Assembly: GCA_022414725.1 (NCBI GenBank)
Contig: CM039467.1
Span: 13,940,658 to 14,004,657 of the forward strand
DNA length: 64,000 nucleotides
Origin: Microglena sp. YARC
Lineage: Eukaryota > Chlorophyta > Chlorophyceae > Chlamydomonadales > Chlamydomonadaceae
Direction of reading: 5' to 3'
Shown here: piece by piece, positions 13,447 through 23,201 of the stretch
How positions within the stretch are numbered: position 1 is the first letter of the stretch
How the letters are laid out: each line of letters begins with the position of its first letter
Position numbers and translations under genes: made by a program
Notes under the pieces: model-generated
What the model was told of the DNA's origin: nothing
Database searches by the model: none
What the model saw: only the letters and a program-made list of their open reading frames with translations

Positions 13447-14475
13447 TTCTCTTTTGCTGAACATAGGGTCCAGGAGTCAGCCATGACGCAGCAGGTTCTG
13501 AAGCAGCCCTTTTTCCTGGCCAACCCTCAACAAGCCATCAACTAGTTAACAGACATACCTCCCCATTATGAGCTAACGTAGCGCCCCCCACCCACCCCCT
13601 TTCTCTTTTCCTGAACATAGGGTCCAGGAGTCAGCCACGCAGCAGGTTCTGAAGCATCCCTTGTTCCTGGCCAACACTATGGCAGCCATCAACTACTAAA
13701 CACGCTTGCCTCCCCATTATGCTCTAACTTAGCGCTCCCCCCAACCCCACCCACCCCCTTTCTCTTTTCCTGAACATAGGGTCCAGGAGTCAGCCACGCA
13801 GCAGGTTCTGAAGCATCCCTTGTTCCTGGCCAACACTATGGCAGCCATCAACTACTAAACACGCTTGCCTCCCCATTATGCTCTAACTTAGCGCTCCCCC
13901 CAACCCCACCCACCCCCTTTCTCTTTTCCTGAACATAGGGTCCAGGAGTCAGCCACGCAGCAGGTTCTGAAGCAGCCCTTGTTCCTGGCCAACACTATGG
14001 CAGCCATCAACTACTGAACACACATACCTCCCCATTATGAGCTTACTTAGCGCGCCCCCCCCCCCCCCCCCCCCCCCCTTCTCTTTTGTCGAACACAGGG
14101 TCCATGAGTCAGCCAGGTCGCATGAGGTTCTGACGCACCCCTTGTTCCTGGCCAACCCTGTGCAAGCCATCAGCGACTCAACACACATGCCTCCCCATGA
14201 TGCGCTAACTTAGCGCTCCCCCCCACCCCCACACACCCAACGCACCCTCCCCCCCACCCCCTTTCTCTTTCGCTGAACACAGGGTCCAGGAGTCAGCCAG
14301 GACGCAGCAGGTTCTGAAGCACCCCTTGTTCCTGGCCAACCCTATGGCAGCCATCATGAACCATTTAAATGCGACTGTGCCTCCGCCGCCGGTGATAGAG
14401 CCAGCCACAAACGCGAAGAACGGGATGAAGAAGAGGAAGGGAGGCAAGGAGAAAGTAGTGACGATGGACGAGTGA
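3973..14475 (+). CDS. SLX9: SLX9-like ribosome biogenesis protein, five visible coding exons
   Basis: Exons 3973-4029, 4758-4832, 6927-7013, 11441-11658 and 14283-14475 join in frame through GT-AG introns to about 209 residues, close to the size of yeast Slx9. SLX9 proteins act in pre-40S ribosomal subunit maturation and export. Visible family features are a short basic N-terminus ([11 protein letters not shown]), a basic segment leading into [11 protein letters not shown] and a Lys/Ser cluster, an acidic/Leu helix starting [13 protein letters not shown], and a C-terminal block [18 protein letters not shown] that matches the SLX9 pattern of an Arg/Gln-rich VL...F...P.aai helix. A 15-residue Lys-rich tail ends in TMDE. 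No ATG precedes the first exon in frame, so the start lies in a small upstream exon, possibly the ATG at 3876. An AATAAA at 14525 follows the stop. The family call rests on recalled motifs and is moderately secure; the exon chain itself is well supported. Confidence 0.6.
4040..4470. repeat. TG/CATG minisatellite in SLX9 intron 1
   Basis: The stretch is built from tgttgcttgtgatgcatg modules and a longer module containing gtgtgatgtgtcatgctcg, repeated irregularly. A (TG)n-rich run continues at about 4580-4705. It is intronic and the open frames across it are artefacts. Confidence 0.9.
4809..5330 (+). repeat. Seven tandem copies of SLX9 exon 2 end plus its splice donor
   Basis: The last bases of exon 2 (catgtgcaacgcaag, attgcaaggaag) and the donor gtgagatacagcagggtttt recur about every 78 bp, starting near 4809 (functional), 4893, 4971, 5049, 5120, 5200 and 5279. 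Copies are linked by CCCTAAACCC-type spacers. Later copies decay; one donor reads gtaagata, others gtgaaata. Only the first copy is attached to the complete exon. Confidence 0.9.
5735..6012. mobile_element. Dispersed SINE-like element with (TTTA)n tail
   Basis: A segment containing ggccccagtgcaagc, ggctggcgccc and ctcataataaggcgtact runs into a long TTTA/TTCA tail. The same core recurs, tandemly amplified, at 28304-29060 in VPS45, which shows it is an interspersed family. No coding capacity and no clear polymerase III A and B boxes are visible, so the SINE label is tentative. Confidence 0.5.
6024..6064 (+). repeat. Isolated acceptor copy of SLX9 exon 3 start
   Basis: ctgcag is followed by a copy of the exon 3 start that reads [11 protein letters not shown] and then a stop. 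It lies about 900 bp upstream of the functional ctgcag at 6921-6926. If spliced in, it would truncate the protein. Confidence 0.8.
6150..6905. repeat. TCAT-rich low-complexity tract
   Basis: The stretch consists of degenerate catgtttcattattattgtg and tgtatcatgtgat modules within SLX9 intron 2. No coding signal is visible; the open frames are composed of the repeat. Confidence 0.85.
7014..7560. other. Start of SLX9 intron 3: G-rich tract and donor copies
   Basis: The exon 3 donor aaaaatgtgagttgcatg is followed by a G-rich tract (about 7038-7195, including a long poly-G run). A second copy of the donor region, aaaaatgtgagatgcatg, occurs at about 7418. A further fragment (agttgcatg...ggtg) lies near 7191-7210. 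Confidence 0.6.
7561..8110. repeat. GAATTGAA tract grading into about 60-bp tandem repeat
   Basis: Short gaattgaaactgaa modules pass into about five units of 55-62 bp containing gcaaatacatggtccttggt and tgaattgaactg. The last unit runs into an interspersed sequence (gggcaagtccctttagcc, then ctggactgtaacatacatac) that recurs elsewhere in the window. Confidence 0.85.
8125..8345. mobile_element. Dispersed non-coding repeat, 'gggcaagtccc' family
   Basis: The core gggcaagtccctttagcc with tacccctggactgtaacat recurs in inverted orientation at about 12095-12155 and in diverged form near 5365-5415, 14800-14835 and 20725-20775. Short pieces (ctggactgtaaca) flank copies at 37565, 37727, 37850, 38128 and 39455. 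A companion motif, agcagcttctgggcagctc, occurs near 7479, 8229, 8330, 33938 and 34067. No ORF and no terminal repeats are resolved. Confidence 0.55.
8362..9397. mobile_element. hAT-like non-autonomous DNA transposon with 8-bp target duplication
   Basis: The left end begins tagggttgggccggcgtatg and the right end finishes with cccaaccctacct read through the duplication; the termini are inverted (tagggttggg / cccaaccct a). Palindromic cgtatgaacgtat-type segments lie inside both ends. The flanks are ccaatgaa (8354-8361) and cctatgaa (9398-9405), an 8-bp duplication with one mismatch, as expected for hAT elements. At 1036 bp there is no transposase; a 40-residue open stretch at about 8830-8956 with [11 protein letters not shown] could be a degraded coding remnant, which is speculative. 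Confidence 0.75.
9533..9746. repeat. (TG)n followed by (GA)n microsatellite
   Basis: A TG/TGC-rich run from about 9533 to 9708 is followed by a pure GA run from 9709 to 9743, inside SLX9 intron 3. Confidence 0.95.
10216..11440 (+). repeat. Array of acceptor copies of SLX9 exon 4 start
   Basis: Copies of the acceptor plus exon start (cag, then atccccaaggccctgtcagacc) lie near 10268, 10360, 10437, 10511, 10676, 10960 and 11339, before the functional junction ttacag at 11440. A block at about 10707-10922 contains four near-identical 54-bp units (tgtttggtgttcataccgac...). From about 11085 to 11425 a pentamer array (ctgac) fills the gap. The copy at 11339 is almost identical to the functional exon start over about 50 bp. 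Confidence 0.9.
11585..12450 (+). repeat. Donor copies of SLX9 exon 4 end
   Basis: The exon 4 end (gagagtgatc, gtgtcaggagctttggat, ggcagctatcat) with donor gtaaggaagagatttgtgtg recurs about every 145 bp, at roughly 11590 (functional), 11730, 11873 and 12017, then as shorter pieces near 12180, 12245 and 12400. An inverted copy of the gggcaagtccc dispersed element interrupts the array at 12095-12155. Confidence 0.9.
12680..12800. repeat. Short tandem repeat with donor-like units
   Basis: About eight units of ggtacggtaagtgtac or the variant ggtacggggagtgtac occupy this stretch in SLX9 intron 4. Several contain ggtaagtgt, which resembles a splice donor. Confidence 0.8.
13110..14282 (+). repeat. 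Seven acceptor copies of SLX9 exon 5 start
   Basis: Copies starting at 13110, 13281, 13467, 13621, 13780, 13939 and 14099 each have a pyrimidine-rich run, an AG, and then ggtccaggagtcagcca with the following exon sequence (ttcctggccaa). Most then diverge into catcaactactaaacac, which brings a stop. The functional copy starts at 14283. The 159-bp units around 13607-13765 and 13766-13924 look identical. Spacing is 154-186 bp. Confidence 0.95.
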
Positions 14476-14524
14476 TGGCTGTAGTAAATATGAATGAAGT
14501 GGTGCAGTTTTTTGTGTAATACAT

Positions 14525-14530
14525 AATAAA
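14525..14530 (+). terminator. Poly(A) signal AATAAA downstream of SLX9
   Basis: AATAAA lies 50 bases after the stop codon, followed by an AAT-rich run. It fits a cleavage and polyadenylation signal for this gene. Confidence 0.5.
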
Positions 14531-16467
14531 TTAATAATAATAATAATAATAATACCAGATAATACTTATAATAATGGAATATAGAATACGCAGAAATAAA
14601 AGCTATAATGCGTTGTGCATTACGTAATATTCAAGCGTTTAACCAGTTATACTCACCCAGGTGCATCATAATAGTTTATATCCTAGCCTATGTAAATCAT
14701 CTGCATAGCACGAACTCCTGGATCCCATCGTTTGCCATTTGTTGAGGTTCAGTTCACCAATGCTTGTTTTGTCTGCACTCTGCAGCTCTTCCCGATATTG
14801 AGGTTGGGCAAGTCTATTTAGCTTGGTGCAAAAGTCTTGTCCACGCCTTAACCGGCTAGACTATAAAAACGCACATACACGCACAGGTGGAACATTATAT
14901 GTATATCCTAGGAGATGGGCTCCCTTTCAAATCAGCCGCTGAGTGGTGCGAAGTCAAGTATAGTCAAGGACTCAAGGTATTCAATATAAATTCACAGCTA
15001 CTGTGATAAGGTAGGGAACTGTGATGCAGTAGCAATATGGGGGGTTAAAGACTTATGATGGGTGATGGGTTTGCATCAGAGTTGTTCTAGACGCCGCGTC
15101 TTGCGACGCAAAGTCCGGTTTTGCAGGGTCCGTTCATCCGTAGACTGGCTGTGTGTGAGTATTGGTGGTGGTGGTGGTGTGTGTGGTGGTGGTGGTGGTG
15201 GCGGTGGGTGGGTGGTGGGGGGGGGAGGAGCTGCACTCCCACAGCACAATCCTGAGTACAGTATGTAATCACAGGTCATCCTCTTCATATTGGTAGGCAT
15301 AGTGGTAGACAATAAACCTAGGCAGGAGGCCTTTCACTTGAACGCGAACTTGGTTACATACTTCCCGCCTTTAAGACTACTCGCCCTCTTGGGCAGTAAA
15401 ATCAACATTTAAAACGTTATCATTCTCGTTCAATAGAGGGTGAGAAAGCCTTCATTAGCAAGCTAGCCCTGAGCAGTCGCGACCGTAGCATGCTTCCACG
15501 CTGTCAGCTTCTCCACGAGAGGGGTGGAGAAGCTGACTGTTCTGTCTGTTCTCCACATTCGTGTCTTCCGTGTCACAGCGGTTGCCACAGCCGTAGCATG
15601 CTTCCACTTCGGCGTCAGAGTCTTCTCGCTAGGCTCCTCGCCTTCCGACACTCGCGCTCGGTCATCCGGTCACTCCCTCTCGGGATCTCGACACGGTCGC
15701 GATCTGACCGGACTGCCAGCCTGTCACGCATGTAGGCCAAATCACGACGCCCCCCCCATCGTGTGACCGGTGTGACCGTCGAGCCTCTCCTGCATTGAGG
15801 GCGGTAACGAAGCACACTGACGCTGTGCATCAAAGTGCGCGTTGCATTCATATGCTCCAGTTCGTGCGATTTGTCAACATCGATGACTCCGTTGCGACTT
15901 AGATCGGGTCGTTTTTACCGCTCTGCCCTTCCCGGCCCATGCCGTGCGAGTTCTCAACATCGATCTGACTCTGGTGGACTCGATTTTTCCGTTACACGTA
16001 GCTTGCCTGATGCGGCAGTCGGCCCGATGTCGAGTTGACACGGTTTCGTCCAGTTTTTTTCGTTCCATAATTTTTTCGTCCCCTGGATTCACGTCCCCTC
16101 AGGGTATCGTCCCTCGGCCTGGTTACTTCTCACTCTGTTGCAAGTTCGGTCAAAGAGATGACTCACTTTATCATAATCAGCTGAGGTCTTGTAACTGTGA
16201 CTGTTAGCCTAGGTTAACCGTAATTAAATATCTCGACGCTCAACAAACACGTGCCCGAGCACTGCTGACTCTACTCCGCTTCCCACATCATTCCAGTACT
16301 TAACCGTGATCGACGGGTTTTACACAGCCCTCCTCGGTCCTGCTCCTCCTTCTGCCCAAAATCACCCTAGCATCTCGCTCCTCGATCCCCCGTCTCGACT
16401 TTTCTTTGCCTCGTTTCTCTTCCTGCCCCTCACTGCCGACTTCCTCGGTTTTTTCTCGCTCGAAATC
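14531..16467. other. Intergenic region between SLX9 and the membrane-protein gene
   Basis: It contains a dispersed repeat at about 14695-14835 (tctgcatagcacgaactcctgg), also present at about 20618-20780, and a GGT/GGTGG-rich stretch at 15165-15230. It also has a direct repeat ccgtagcatgcttccac (15483 and 15591) and a perfect 14-bp-stem hairpin at 15503-15537. The final 250 bp are pyrimidine-rich and probably hold the promoter and 5' UTR of the next gene. No convincing ORF was found. Confidence 0.5.
15503..15537. repeat. Perfect inverted repeat, 14-bp stem, 7-base loop
   Basis: gtcagcttctccac (15503-15516) and its exact reverse complement gtggagaagctgac (15524-15537) flank gagaggg. The hairpin lies about 930 bp upstream of the membrane-protein start codon. 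Confidence 0.9.
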
Positions 16468-19265
16468 ATGCCATCTTCCAGAACATCAGGCTATGCTTGC
16501 CTCTCCCTCTCGATCTTGGCCATAATCATGGCGATTGTCGCAATCTGTGGTAAAGATTCTGGTTGGGCGTACGCGAACAAGGACATGGCCGACAAGACAC
16601 CTTGGGCGCCTCAAATCTCGATAGTCATCAAAGAGGGCTGGTGGACTTACTCAGCAGTTATGAAACAAGGTTTTGTGCCAGGCGACCTGCCAGACGTAAG
16701 TCCCCACCCCTCCTACTGTTGTTTCTGGAGCTAGTCGGGCAGTGAGGACATTCCACCTGCTATTATATCTTTAAATTCTATACCTGTGTGTAGGGTGTTC
16801 ATTCTCGTTTGTGTGCTTAGTATCTTCTTTCCTTGACAAGTTGTTCAACTGTTGGTGTAGAGACCTGGGAATATCTGTAATCGGTATGAGTTCAGACCCT
16901 ATCACACTCCCTGGTTTCCGTGACTATCATGCGGGAAGAAGTATTATATTCTGCAGACGGTTAAACGACGAATTGCCGGTGTATATAACCTTGCTACAAT
17001 TATTCTTAGTATCTTCTCTCCCATATGAAGTCAAGTAATCAGTATTTTAAATACTGTATTTACTGTCCCTTGCATGCGCTTACAATTACTTGTTCATTCT
17101 CTACCTATCCACTTGCATAGGCAACATACACCTGCCCGGTTACTTTTTCAGTATCTACCTCTCCGGTTACTTAGTATGTTTGTACTTTTCCGCAAACATC
17201 ATACTCTTGTAGTCATTGGCCCAGTATTTATTTCCCCTTGATTTCCCTTTCACAGTTGGAGGGTGACTATCAGAATGTTATGAGCGTGATCACCCTCGCT
17301 GCATGCAGATGTGTCACTGCGGTCTCCCTCCTCCATATCTTCATCATATGTCATTGAGCATTCATTTTCTTGTTCACTATTAATTCTCTAATTCCCTTGT
17401 CCTCCCTTTCACAGTTGGAGGATGACGATCAGAAGGTCATATTTGCGATCACCCTCGTCTCATGCTGGTCACGATCTTCTGACCATCATGGGCCTATTAC
17501 CTTCTGAACGATCTAACGATCAGGAGGTCATGGGGCAGTTCATGATCACTCTCTTCGCATGCAGATTTGTCACTGTTCTCCCTCTTCCACACCTTATGCG
17601 CCTGTAGTCATTGAATCACTAATCATTGTCATGCTCAATATAAATTCCCTAATTCCCTTGCCTTCCTTTTTGCAGTTGGAGGGTGATGATCAGAAGTTTA
17701 TATTAGCGATCACACCAGTCGCACGCAGGTCATCTTCTGACCATCATGGGCATATGACCGTCTGAACAATCTGACAATCAGAAGGTCATGGGGCAGTTCA
17801 TGATCACCCTCGTCGCATGCAGATGTGTCACTGCGCGTCTCCCTCCTCTACATCTTCATCACATGTGTTCATCGACTCACTATTATTTCTCTATTGTCCT
17901 GCCTTTCACAGTTGGAGGGAGACGATCAGAAGGTCATCGGTGTGATCACCATCGTTGCATGCAGCCTGGTCATTGTGGTCTCCCTCCTCCACATCTGCGT
18001 CACTTCGACTGAAATGGGCTGGGTGATGCGGGACTACTATGCTACCACCACGGCCATCTCTCCCAACCTGCAGGCCTATGTGGTTGGAGCTGTTGCGTAA
18101 GTGGATATTACATTACTTTGTCTTGTAAAGCAGTACACCATGTGTGAGGGGGTGTTTTTCACTTTTTATTTTTGGGGCTACTCATAGTAGCTTATAGACA
18201 GCTCCTTTCCCCCGTCCTTGGGCTAAAAGCCTGAAGCTAGCTAGTACGTCTTAAAACTGACATGACGGAGATTCCAGTGCAGCTAAAAGCTTTGGGTGTG
18301 ACCCAATAGATGGTGAATGGAGCTGGGTGGAAGCTGTCATGCGTAGCCCAAAAAAGAAACAGTGGTATTTTTTAGTCGATGCGCGCTCAAAGTTAATCTT
18401 TGCGCAGGGTATTACCGGTACGTCACAGGTAGCACCCGCAATACACACCCACTACAAACAATAGACAGGCCATCGATGGCCGGAGATTAGTCCTCACCAC
18501 ACATCCGAGGGGATCTTAATACAATTATTTAGCTGATAAGTCAAGGCACATCTTGTATTGAGAGCACTCCAAACTACTCATGTTGGTCGAAGCAACAAGG
18601 TCTAGCCTATGTTAATGCGTTCCTTACCTAGTACATTGAATTTCACCCCGCCCTCCTTATAAGCAAGAAGCTGGGCAGCGATAATAGAAACAGTGCAACA
18701 TTGATGCTGTCTGTTATAGTCTGAGTGTAGCCAAATAGGCAAATGGAGTTTACCAGCCTCCAAACGTTGATAAATCCTTACCTAGCACCACCACCACCAC
18801 CCCTCCCTCCTCTACACCTGCCCCATCTCCTTTCTACCCCTCTTCCACACTTACCCCCCCCCCCCCCCCCCCCGCCTTTATACCCCTTTCCACACATATG
18901 ACATATACAACACATACACTACACATACACATATACCCTTACCCACCACCTCTTCACCCCCCTACCCCTCCCTACACCTCACACACACTACACGCACACA
19001 AACACACTCAAACACTCACAAACGCATACTCTCCTCTATGCTCCACAGGGTCTTCATGGCCATTGCCTCCGTGGGTCTCTATGCTTGTCTGGCCATTGGC
19101 ACCCACAACCAGCTCAAGGACCAATTTGGCGATGACTTTGCCCTCTACCCGCTCCCTTCTTGGGCTTCTATCTGTGCCTGGTTCTCAACTGTCTCCCTCA
19201 TGGTGGTGGCTGTAATGAGCAGTTGCAAGAGTGAGTTGCACATGGGCTACACCCCCCTGGTATAA
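16468..19265 (+). CDS. Four-transmembrane protein of unknown family, three exons
   Basis: Exons 16468-16695, 17912-18096 and 19049-19265 join in frame (phases 0 and 2) to 209 residues. Hydrophobic segments at roughly residues 9-27, 83-105, 133-155 and 178-200 give a four-helix layout like claudin/tetraspan proteins. The loop after helix 1 is rich in Trp and Gly (GWAYANKD, GWWTYSAV), and the loop after helix 2 carries MGWVMRDYYATTTAIS. The short C-terminal tail is SELHMGYTPLV. The ATG at 16468 is the first ATG in the open frame; the frame is open further upstream but without ATG. I do not recognise the family and assign no function. Intron 1 contains repeated copies of the exon 2 start. Confidence 0.75.
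17245..17911 (+). repeat. Acceptor copies of membrane-protein exon 2 start
   Basis: Three upstream copies of the acceptor and exon start (cag, then ttggagggtgacgatcaga-like sequence) occur at about 17257, 17416 and 17676, before the functional one at 17912. Intermediate fragments (caggaggtcatggggcag) lie near 17520 and 17778. The copies retain the pyrimidine tract and AG, then drift and accumulate stops. Confidence 0.9.
18840..19048. repeat. C-rich and CA-rich end of membrane-protein intron 2
   Basis: A poly-C run at about 18856-18873 and CACA/CATA-rich sequence precede the ctccacag acceptor. I see no exon copies in this intron. Confidence 0.6.
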
Positions 19266-19451
19266 GCTTACATCAGGATGCACGTGGAGTGATTCAAGGA
19301 CAGCTGCTGCTTGCCAGCCCTGAGCTACCTCTAGCCAAGCCTGAAGTAAGCTAGTTCAGCTTGAAGCTGACATTATCAGCGTTCGGTTCTGTGGTGCTGC
19401 ATAAAACCCTGGTTACTACCTATGCTGTAACTTTTGTATGATGATGATGAC

Positions 19452-19499
<48 letters not shown>

Positions 19500-21614
19500 A
19501 GTATGCTATTGTGAGGAGGACTGTCTTTTCCTTCGGAAGAACCCCATAGACGACTGAATGTGTAACTTGTTGTGGCTTGGTTTGATTACACGATCTATCA
19601 GCCAGGGACCCCAGGATGTGAACCCTGTTTTGGCTTGGTTTGATTTCACGGTCTATTAGCCAGAGACCCCAGGGTCGACAGGTGGTAATATGCACACACC
19701 CCGTACTGAGCCGTACTGAGCCGTACTTCACCATTGGAAGAAAAAAGTAAATTGCATTTGATTTGAGATTAAAAGTATGACGATATCCGAACGGTTTATT
19801 GACATTGAATTTGGAATCGGGAAGAGGGAAGAGGAGGAATTAAATTTGTCTGCCGTAGCTAGAGTCCACTTATAGTGGTCTCGTCACGTATTATTATTAT
19901 TATTATTCGTAATCCTCCATCCCATCCCCTGCAGTGTTTGATAACATGGTCTATCAGCCTCCAGGATGCTCGCCGTCTGCGGGTGGAGTAAACATGAATA
20001 GAATAAGCATTACTCCACCTTACTCCTGACAATATAATGTAATCCTTCATCCCATCCCCTGCAGTGTTTGATTTCATGGTCTGTCAGCCTCCAGGCTACT
20101 CACCATCTGCGGGGGGAGTAAACATGAGTAGTATAAGCATTACTCTACCCCACTCCGGAGTATATAATGCAATCCTTCATCCCGTCCCCTGTAGTGTTCG
20201 ATAACATGGTCTTTTGGCCGTTTGGCTGCTCACCGTCTGCGGGTGGAATAAACATGGGGAGTGCAATTGATGATATAAGCATTACGGTAACACACCCTAC
20301 TCCTGAGTATAGAATGCAATCCTCCATCCCATCCCCTGCAGTCACTCTATGGCCTTTATACCAAGATTACCAGAGCTTGCAATTCATTTTTGTTTTGGGG
20401 TGCATGTAAGTTTTTTCTTGGTGTCACGTTACGAACAGCTGCGAACTAGTTACGATTCCCTCTTTTAGCTATCAGAACGGCGCTTTTTTTGGGTGGGGTG
20501 GGGTGGGGTGGGGTGGGGAGTACGAATATAATATGAGAATGAGAATGTAACCCGACCCATTCAGAGGATGGAAACATCTTGTTACATGTATTAATATAAG
20601 TGACACGAAACGTGAAGCTTAATTATCTGCATAGCACGAACTCCTGGCCCCCGTTGTTTACGTTTTTTTGTATTCAATTAATCAGTGCTTGCTTCTTAAA
20701 CTGCCATTCCTGTGTTTGAAGGCTGGGCCAGTCCCTTCAGCCAATTCGGCTACCCCTTGACTGTACACACACATACATTGTCCGGGGCTAGGTAAACAAG
20801 TCCAAGCTTGCCGAGCTTCAACTTTGGCGAATATTGATGATGCTTACATGGCTCCGGTCTTCGGCAGTAGCATCAACATTTAAACTGTTATTACCAAACT
20901 GTATTTGATCCAATCATTCATCTTCAGCTTTGGCCGTTTATTGATGAAGGTTATATTGGTTCGCAAGTAGGAATGGAGCTGATATTCCTTGGCCACATCA
21001 TGCCGCAAGTTTATCTTTGGCTTGGCCTCACGACTCAGTGAGGAAGACCTGGGCAAGTCTTTAAACTGTCTAACCCATCTAGTACGATCCCTGGTTTCCG
21101 TTGGTCTTGCAAGGGAGGACTCGGGATCGGAAGACGGTGAGCAGCCCACAGTTGGCTGAAAACCCATGTAACAATTAGATAAGGAAGAAGAAGAAGCCAC
21201 AGCACCATTTTTGATATTTACATGCTTTACGTAGAAACAAAACCTTGGAGGACAACAGAAATTGCTGGCCGAAGCTAAGTAGCCAAGTTCAAGTACCAAA
21301 TCTCATGGGCAGCAGAACAGGATCGGACGCATAGGCAACAGGCAGGAAGTCACTATCCCTGACAGATCAGCATAGTGAGCTGCCTGGTTCCCGTGGGTAT
21401 CGCACGGAAAGGGCTTGGCATTTAAAGGCTGAGGGCAGCCTAGAGTTGGCTGAAAAACATGTAACAATCCATTCCACTATCTGCTGCCATCTGTAGCAAG
21501 ACAGCGGCATGGCGTAAATGTTAATAAATCAGCCGTAGCCACATCCTTATCTGCTCACCCCCCCACCCTACAACAAAGTGTTGTAGAGGTCGATATTTGG
21601 GCCTGCTGGGCACA
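19266..21614. other. Convergent intergenic region between the membrane-protein gene and CCT2
   Basis: It holds a GAT microsatellite (about 19438-19499), a tandem repeat of about 130 bp (19905-20345) and a GGGGT run near 20490-20518. It also has a copy of the dispersed catagcacgaactcctgg element (20618-20780). A duplicated segment contains cagttggctgaaaa with catgtaacaat (about 21145 and 21440). No protein-like ORF was found. Confidence 0.5.
19905..20345. repeat. About 130-bp tandem repeat, four copies
   Basis: Units starting near 19910, 20042, 20170 and 20320 contain catcccatcccctgcag, catggtctatcagcctcc, ctgcgggtggagtaaacatg and cactcctgag. A diverged single copy occurs at about 25165-25260 in VPS45 intron 1. 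Each unit has ctgcag, which resembles an acceptor, but no adjoining exon was identified. Confidence 0.85.
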
Positions 21615-23201
21615 TTATTGTCGGCGCCTGGGTGCACAGCGAATGATGTCATCAACACGCAGGATCATCTCAGAAGCCTCTGTTGCTGAAGTCAGGATCT
21701 GCTGCTTAACCCTGAAGCACTCAAAGACTCCCAGCTTGTTCATGTCACCAGACTCACCCAGCACGACGTCAACGCCCATGCGGGACTCGGGGTCAGCCCC
21801 GTGTGCAGCACGCAGGTTGGAGACAATTTCTGCCGAGTCCAAACCAGCATTATCACATATGATGGTAGGGAGGCTACGCAGGGCCCGTGCAAAGGCCTCC
21901 ATTGCCAGAGACTTCTTACCAGGCGTTTTGCCGGCCAGCTCCTCCACAGCCTTGGCCATCTTCATCTCAGGCCACCCTCCTCCGTAGATCACACGTGAGT
22001 CCTTCACAGTGGCCTGCAACACGCACAAGGCGTCATGCAGGGACCTGTCAGCCTCCTCCAGAATATGTGTGCTGGCACCACGGAGCACAATGGTGCAAGC
22101 TTCGCCCAATTGCACGCCAGAGAAGTGGATCAGCCTATCCTCGCCGATCATGATCTCTTCAATCAGCTTACAGCTTCCGAGCTTCACGTTCGTGGGGTCA
22201 TCGAAGGTGGATGTGATCTCACCACCCAACACCAAGGCCAGATTCTCTATACCATCAAAGTCAGCATGCTCAATAGCCATGATGCCGGCATCGGCGAAGA
22301 TCTCCTCAGGGAAATTGTAGATGAGCTGCCTGTTAATGAAGCAGGTGATGTCATGCCCGATGATCTGATTCACCTTCTCCTTCATCTTGGACTTCTCCGC
22401 CTCTTCGATCTCAGCCACCTTCGACATGGAGTCGACACGAACACGGGCACCATAGATCTTGATCTTGTCCGTGTCCATGGCAGTGTTGGCCACCAGGATA
22501 CGAGCATTCTCAATGCGCTTGGGCTGTCCCACACCAATCTTCTTGTCCAGGATGAAACCCTCATCCAAGAAGGACTCTCTCAATGTGCCTCCAGTCTTCT
22601 TGATGATGTGGATGGCCTCAAGGTTACCGCTGCCCTTAAGTCTCATGATAGCATCCACAGCCAGACGGGCAAAGTGGTCCTTGTCCCCTGTGAGAATCTT
22701 GCTGCTCAAGGTTGTCCTAGCGATGTTGAGCAGATCCAGGCGGAAAGCATCCTCGTCTGCGCGGTTGTCCATGGCTACAGTCTCCAGGACCTTGCGAGCG
22801 CAGTCGCAGGCCTCACGGTAACCAGCAATGATGGTCATAGGGTGAATCTTCTGGGCTACCAGCTGCTCAGCCTCGCGTAACAATTCTCCAGCTAGAACCA
22901 CCACCGATGTTGTTCCATCCCCGACCTCGTCATCTTGCACCTTGGAAATATCAACGAGAACCTTGGCAGCAGGGTTATCGATGTAGATGGACTTCAAAAT
23001 GGTGGCTCCATCATTCGTAATAGTCACATTCTGACCTTGGCTCATGCTTTGAAGGATTTTATCCATTCCTTTAGGACCTAGCGTTGATTTAACGAGATCA
23101 GCAATAGCTACGGCTCCCACGAAGGACGCCAGTCGAGCGTTCTCTCCGCGCTCTTCGCTCGCCCCATGGCCTAAGATCCCAGACTGCTGAGACATCGCCA
23201 T
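21615..23201 (-). CDS. CCT2: T-complex protein 1 subunit beta (CCT2), intronless
   Basis: This 528-residue product is the beta subunit of the cytosolic group II chaperonin TRiC/CCT, which folds actin, tubulin and other proteins by an ATP cycle. The length matches the family (about 530). Nucleotide-site motifs are present: LGPKGM (41-46), TNDGATIL (62-69) and GDGTTS (94-99). The conserved end [14 protein letters not shown] is also present. [12 protein letters not shown] near the N-terminus and [16 protein letters not shown] near the C-terminus are diagnostic for the beta subunit. An ATP-domain Gly stretch reads YGGGWPEM where a Cys-Ser is usual after GGG. ATG at 23201 or the second ATG two codons later could start translation. 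Unlike both neighbours on the plus strand it has no introns at all. It is divergent to VPS45, 1.7 kb apart. Confidence 0.98.
   Translation of the reverse strand: MAMSQQSGILGHGASEERGENARLASFVGAVAIADLVKSTLGPKGMDKILQSMSQGQNVTITNDGATILKSIYIDNPAAKVLVDISKVQDDEVGDGTTSVVVLAGELLREAEQLVAQKIHPMTIIAGYREACDCARKVLETVAMDNRADEDAFRLDLLNIARTTLSSKILTGDKDHFARLAVDAIMRLKGSGNLEAIHIIKKTGGTLRESFLDEGFILDKKIGVGQPKRIENARILVANTAMDTDKIKIYGARVRVDSMSKVAEIEEAEKSKMKEKVNQIIGHDITCFINRQLIYNFPEEIFADAGIMAIEHADFDGIENLALVLGGEITSTFDDPTNVKLGSCKLIEEIMIGEDRLIHFSGVQLGEACTIVLRGASTHILEEADRSLHDALCVLQATVKDSRVIYGGGWPEMKMAKAVEELAGKTPGKKSLAMEAFARALRSLPTIICDNAGLDSAEIVSNLRAAHGADPESRMGVDVVLGESGDMNKLGVFECFRVKQQILTSATEASEMILRVDDIIRCAPRRRQ

Noticed and set aside
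22035..22880. A 281-residue plus-strand ORF
   Set aside because: It lies antisense to CCT2, whose conserved frame explains the open reading.
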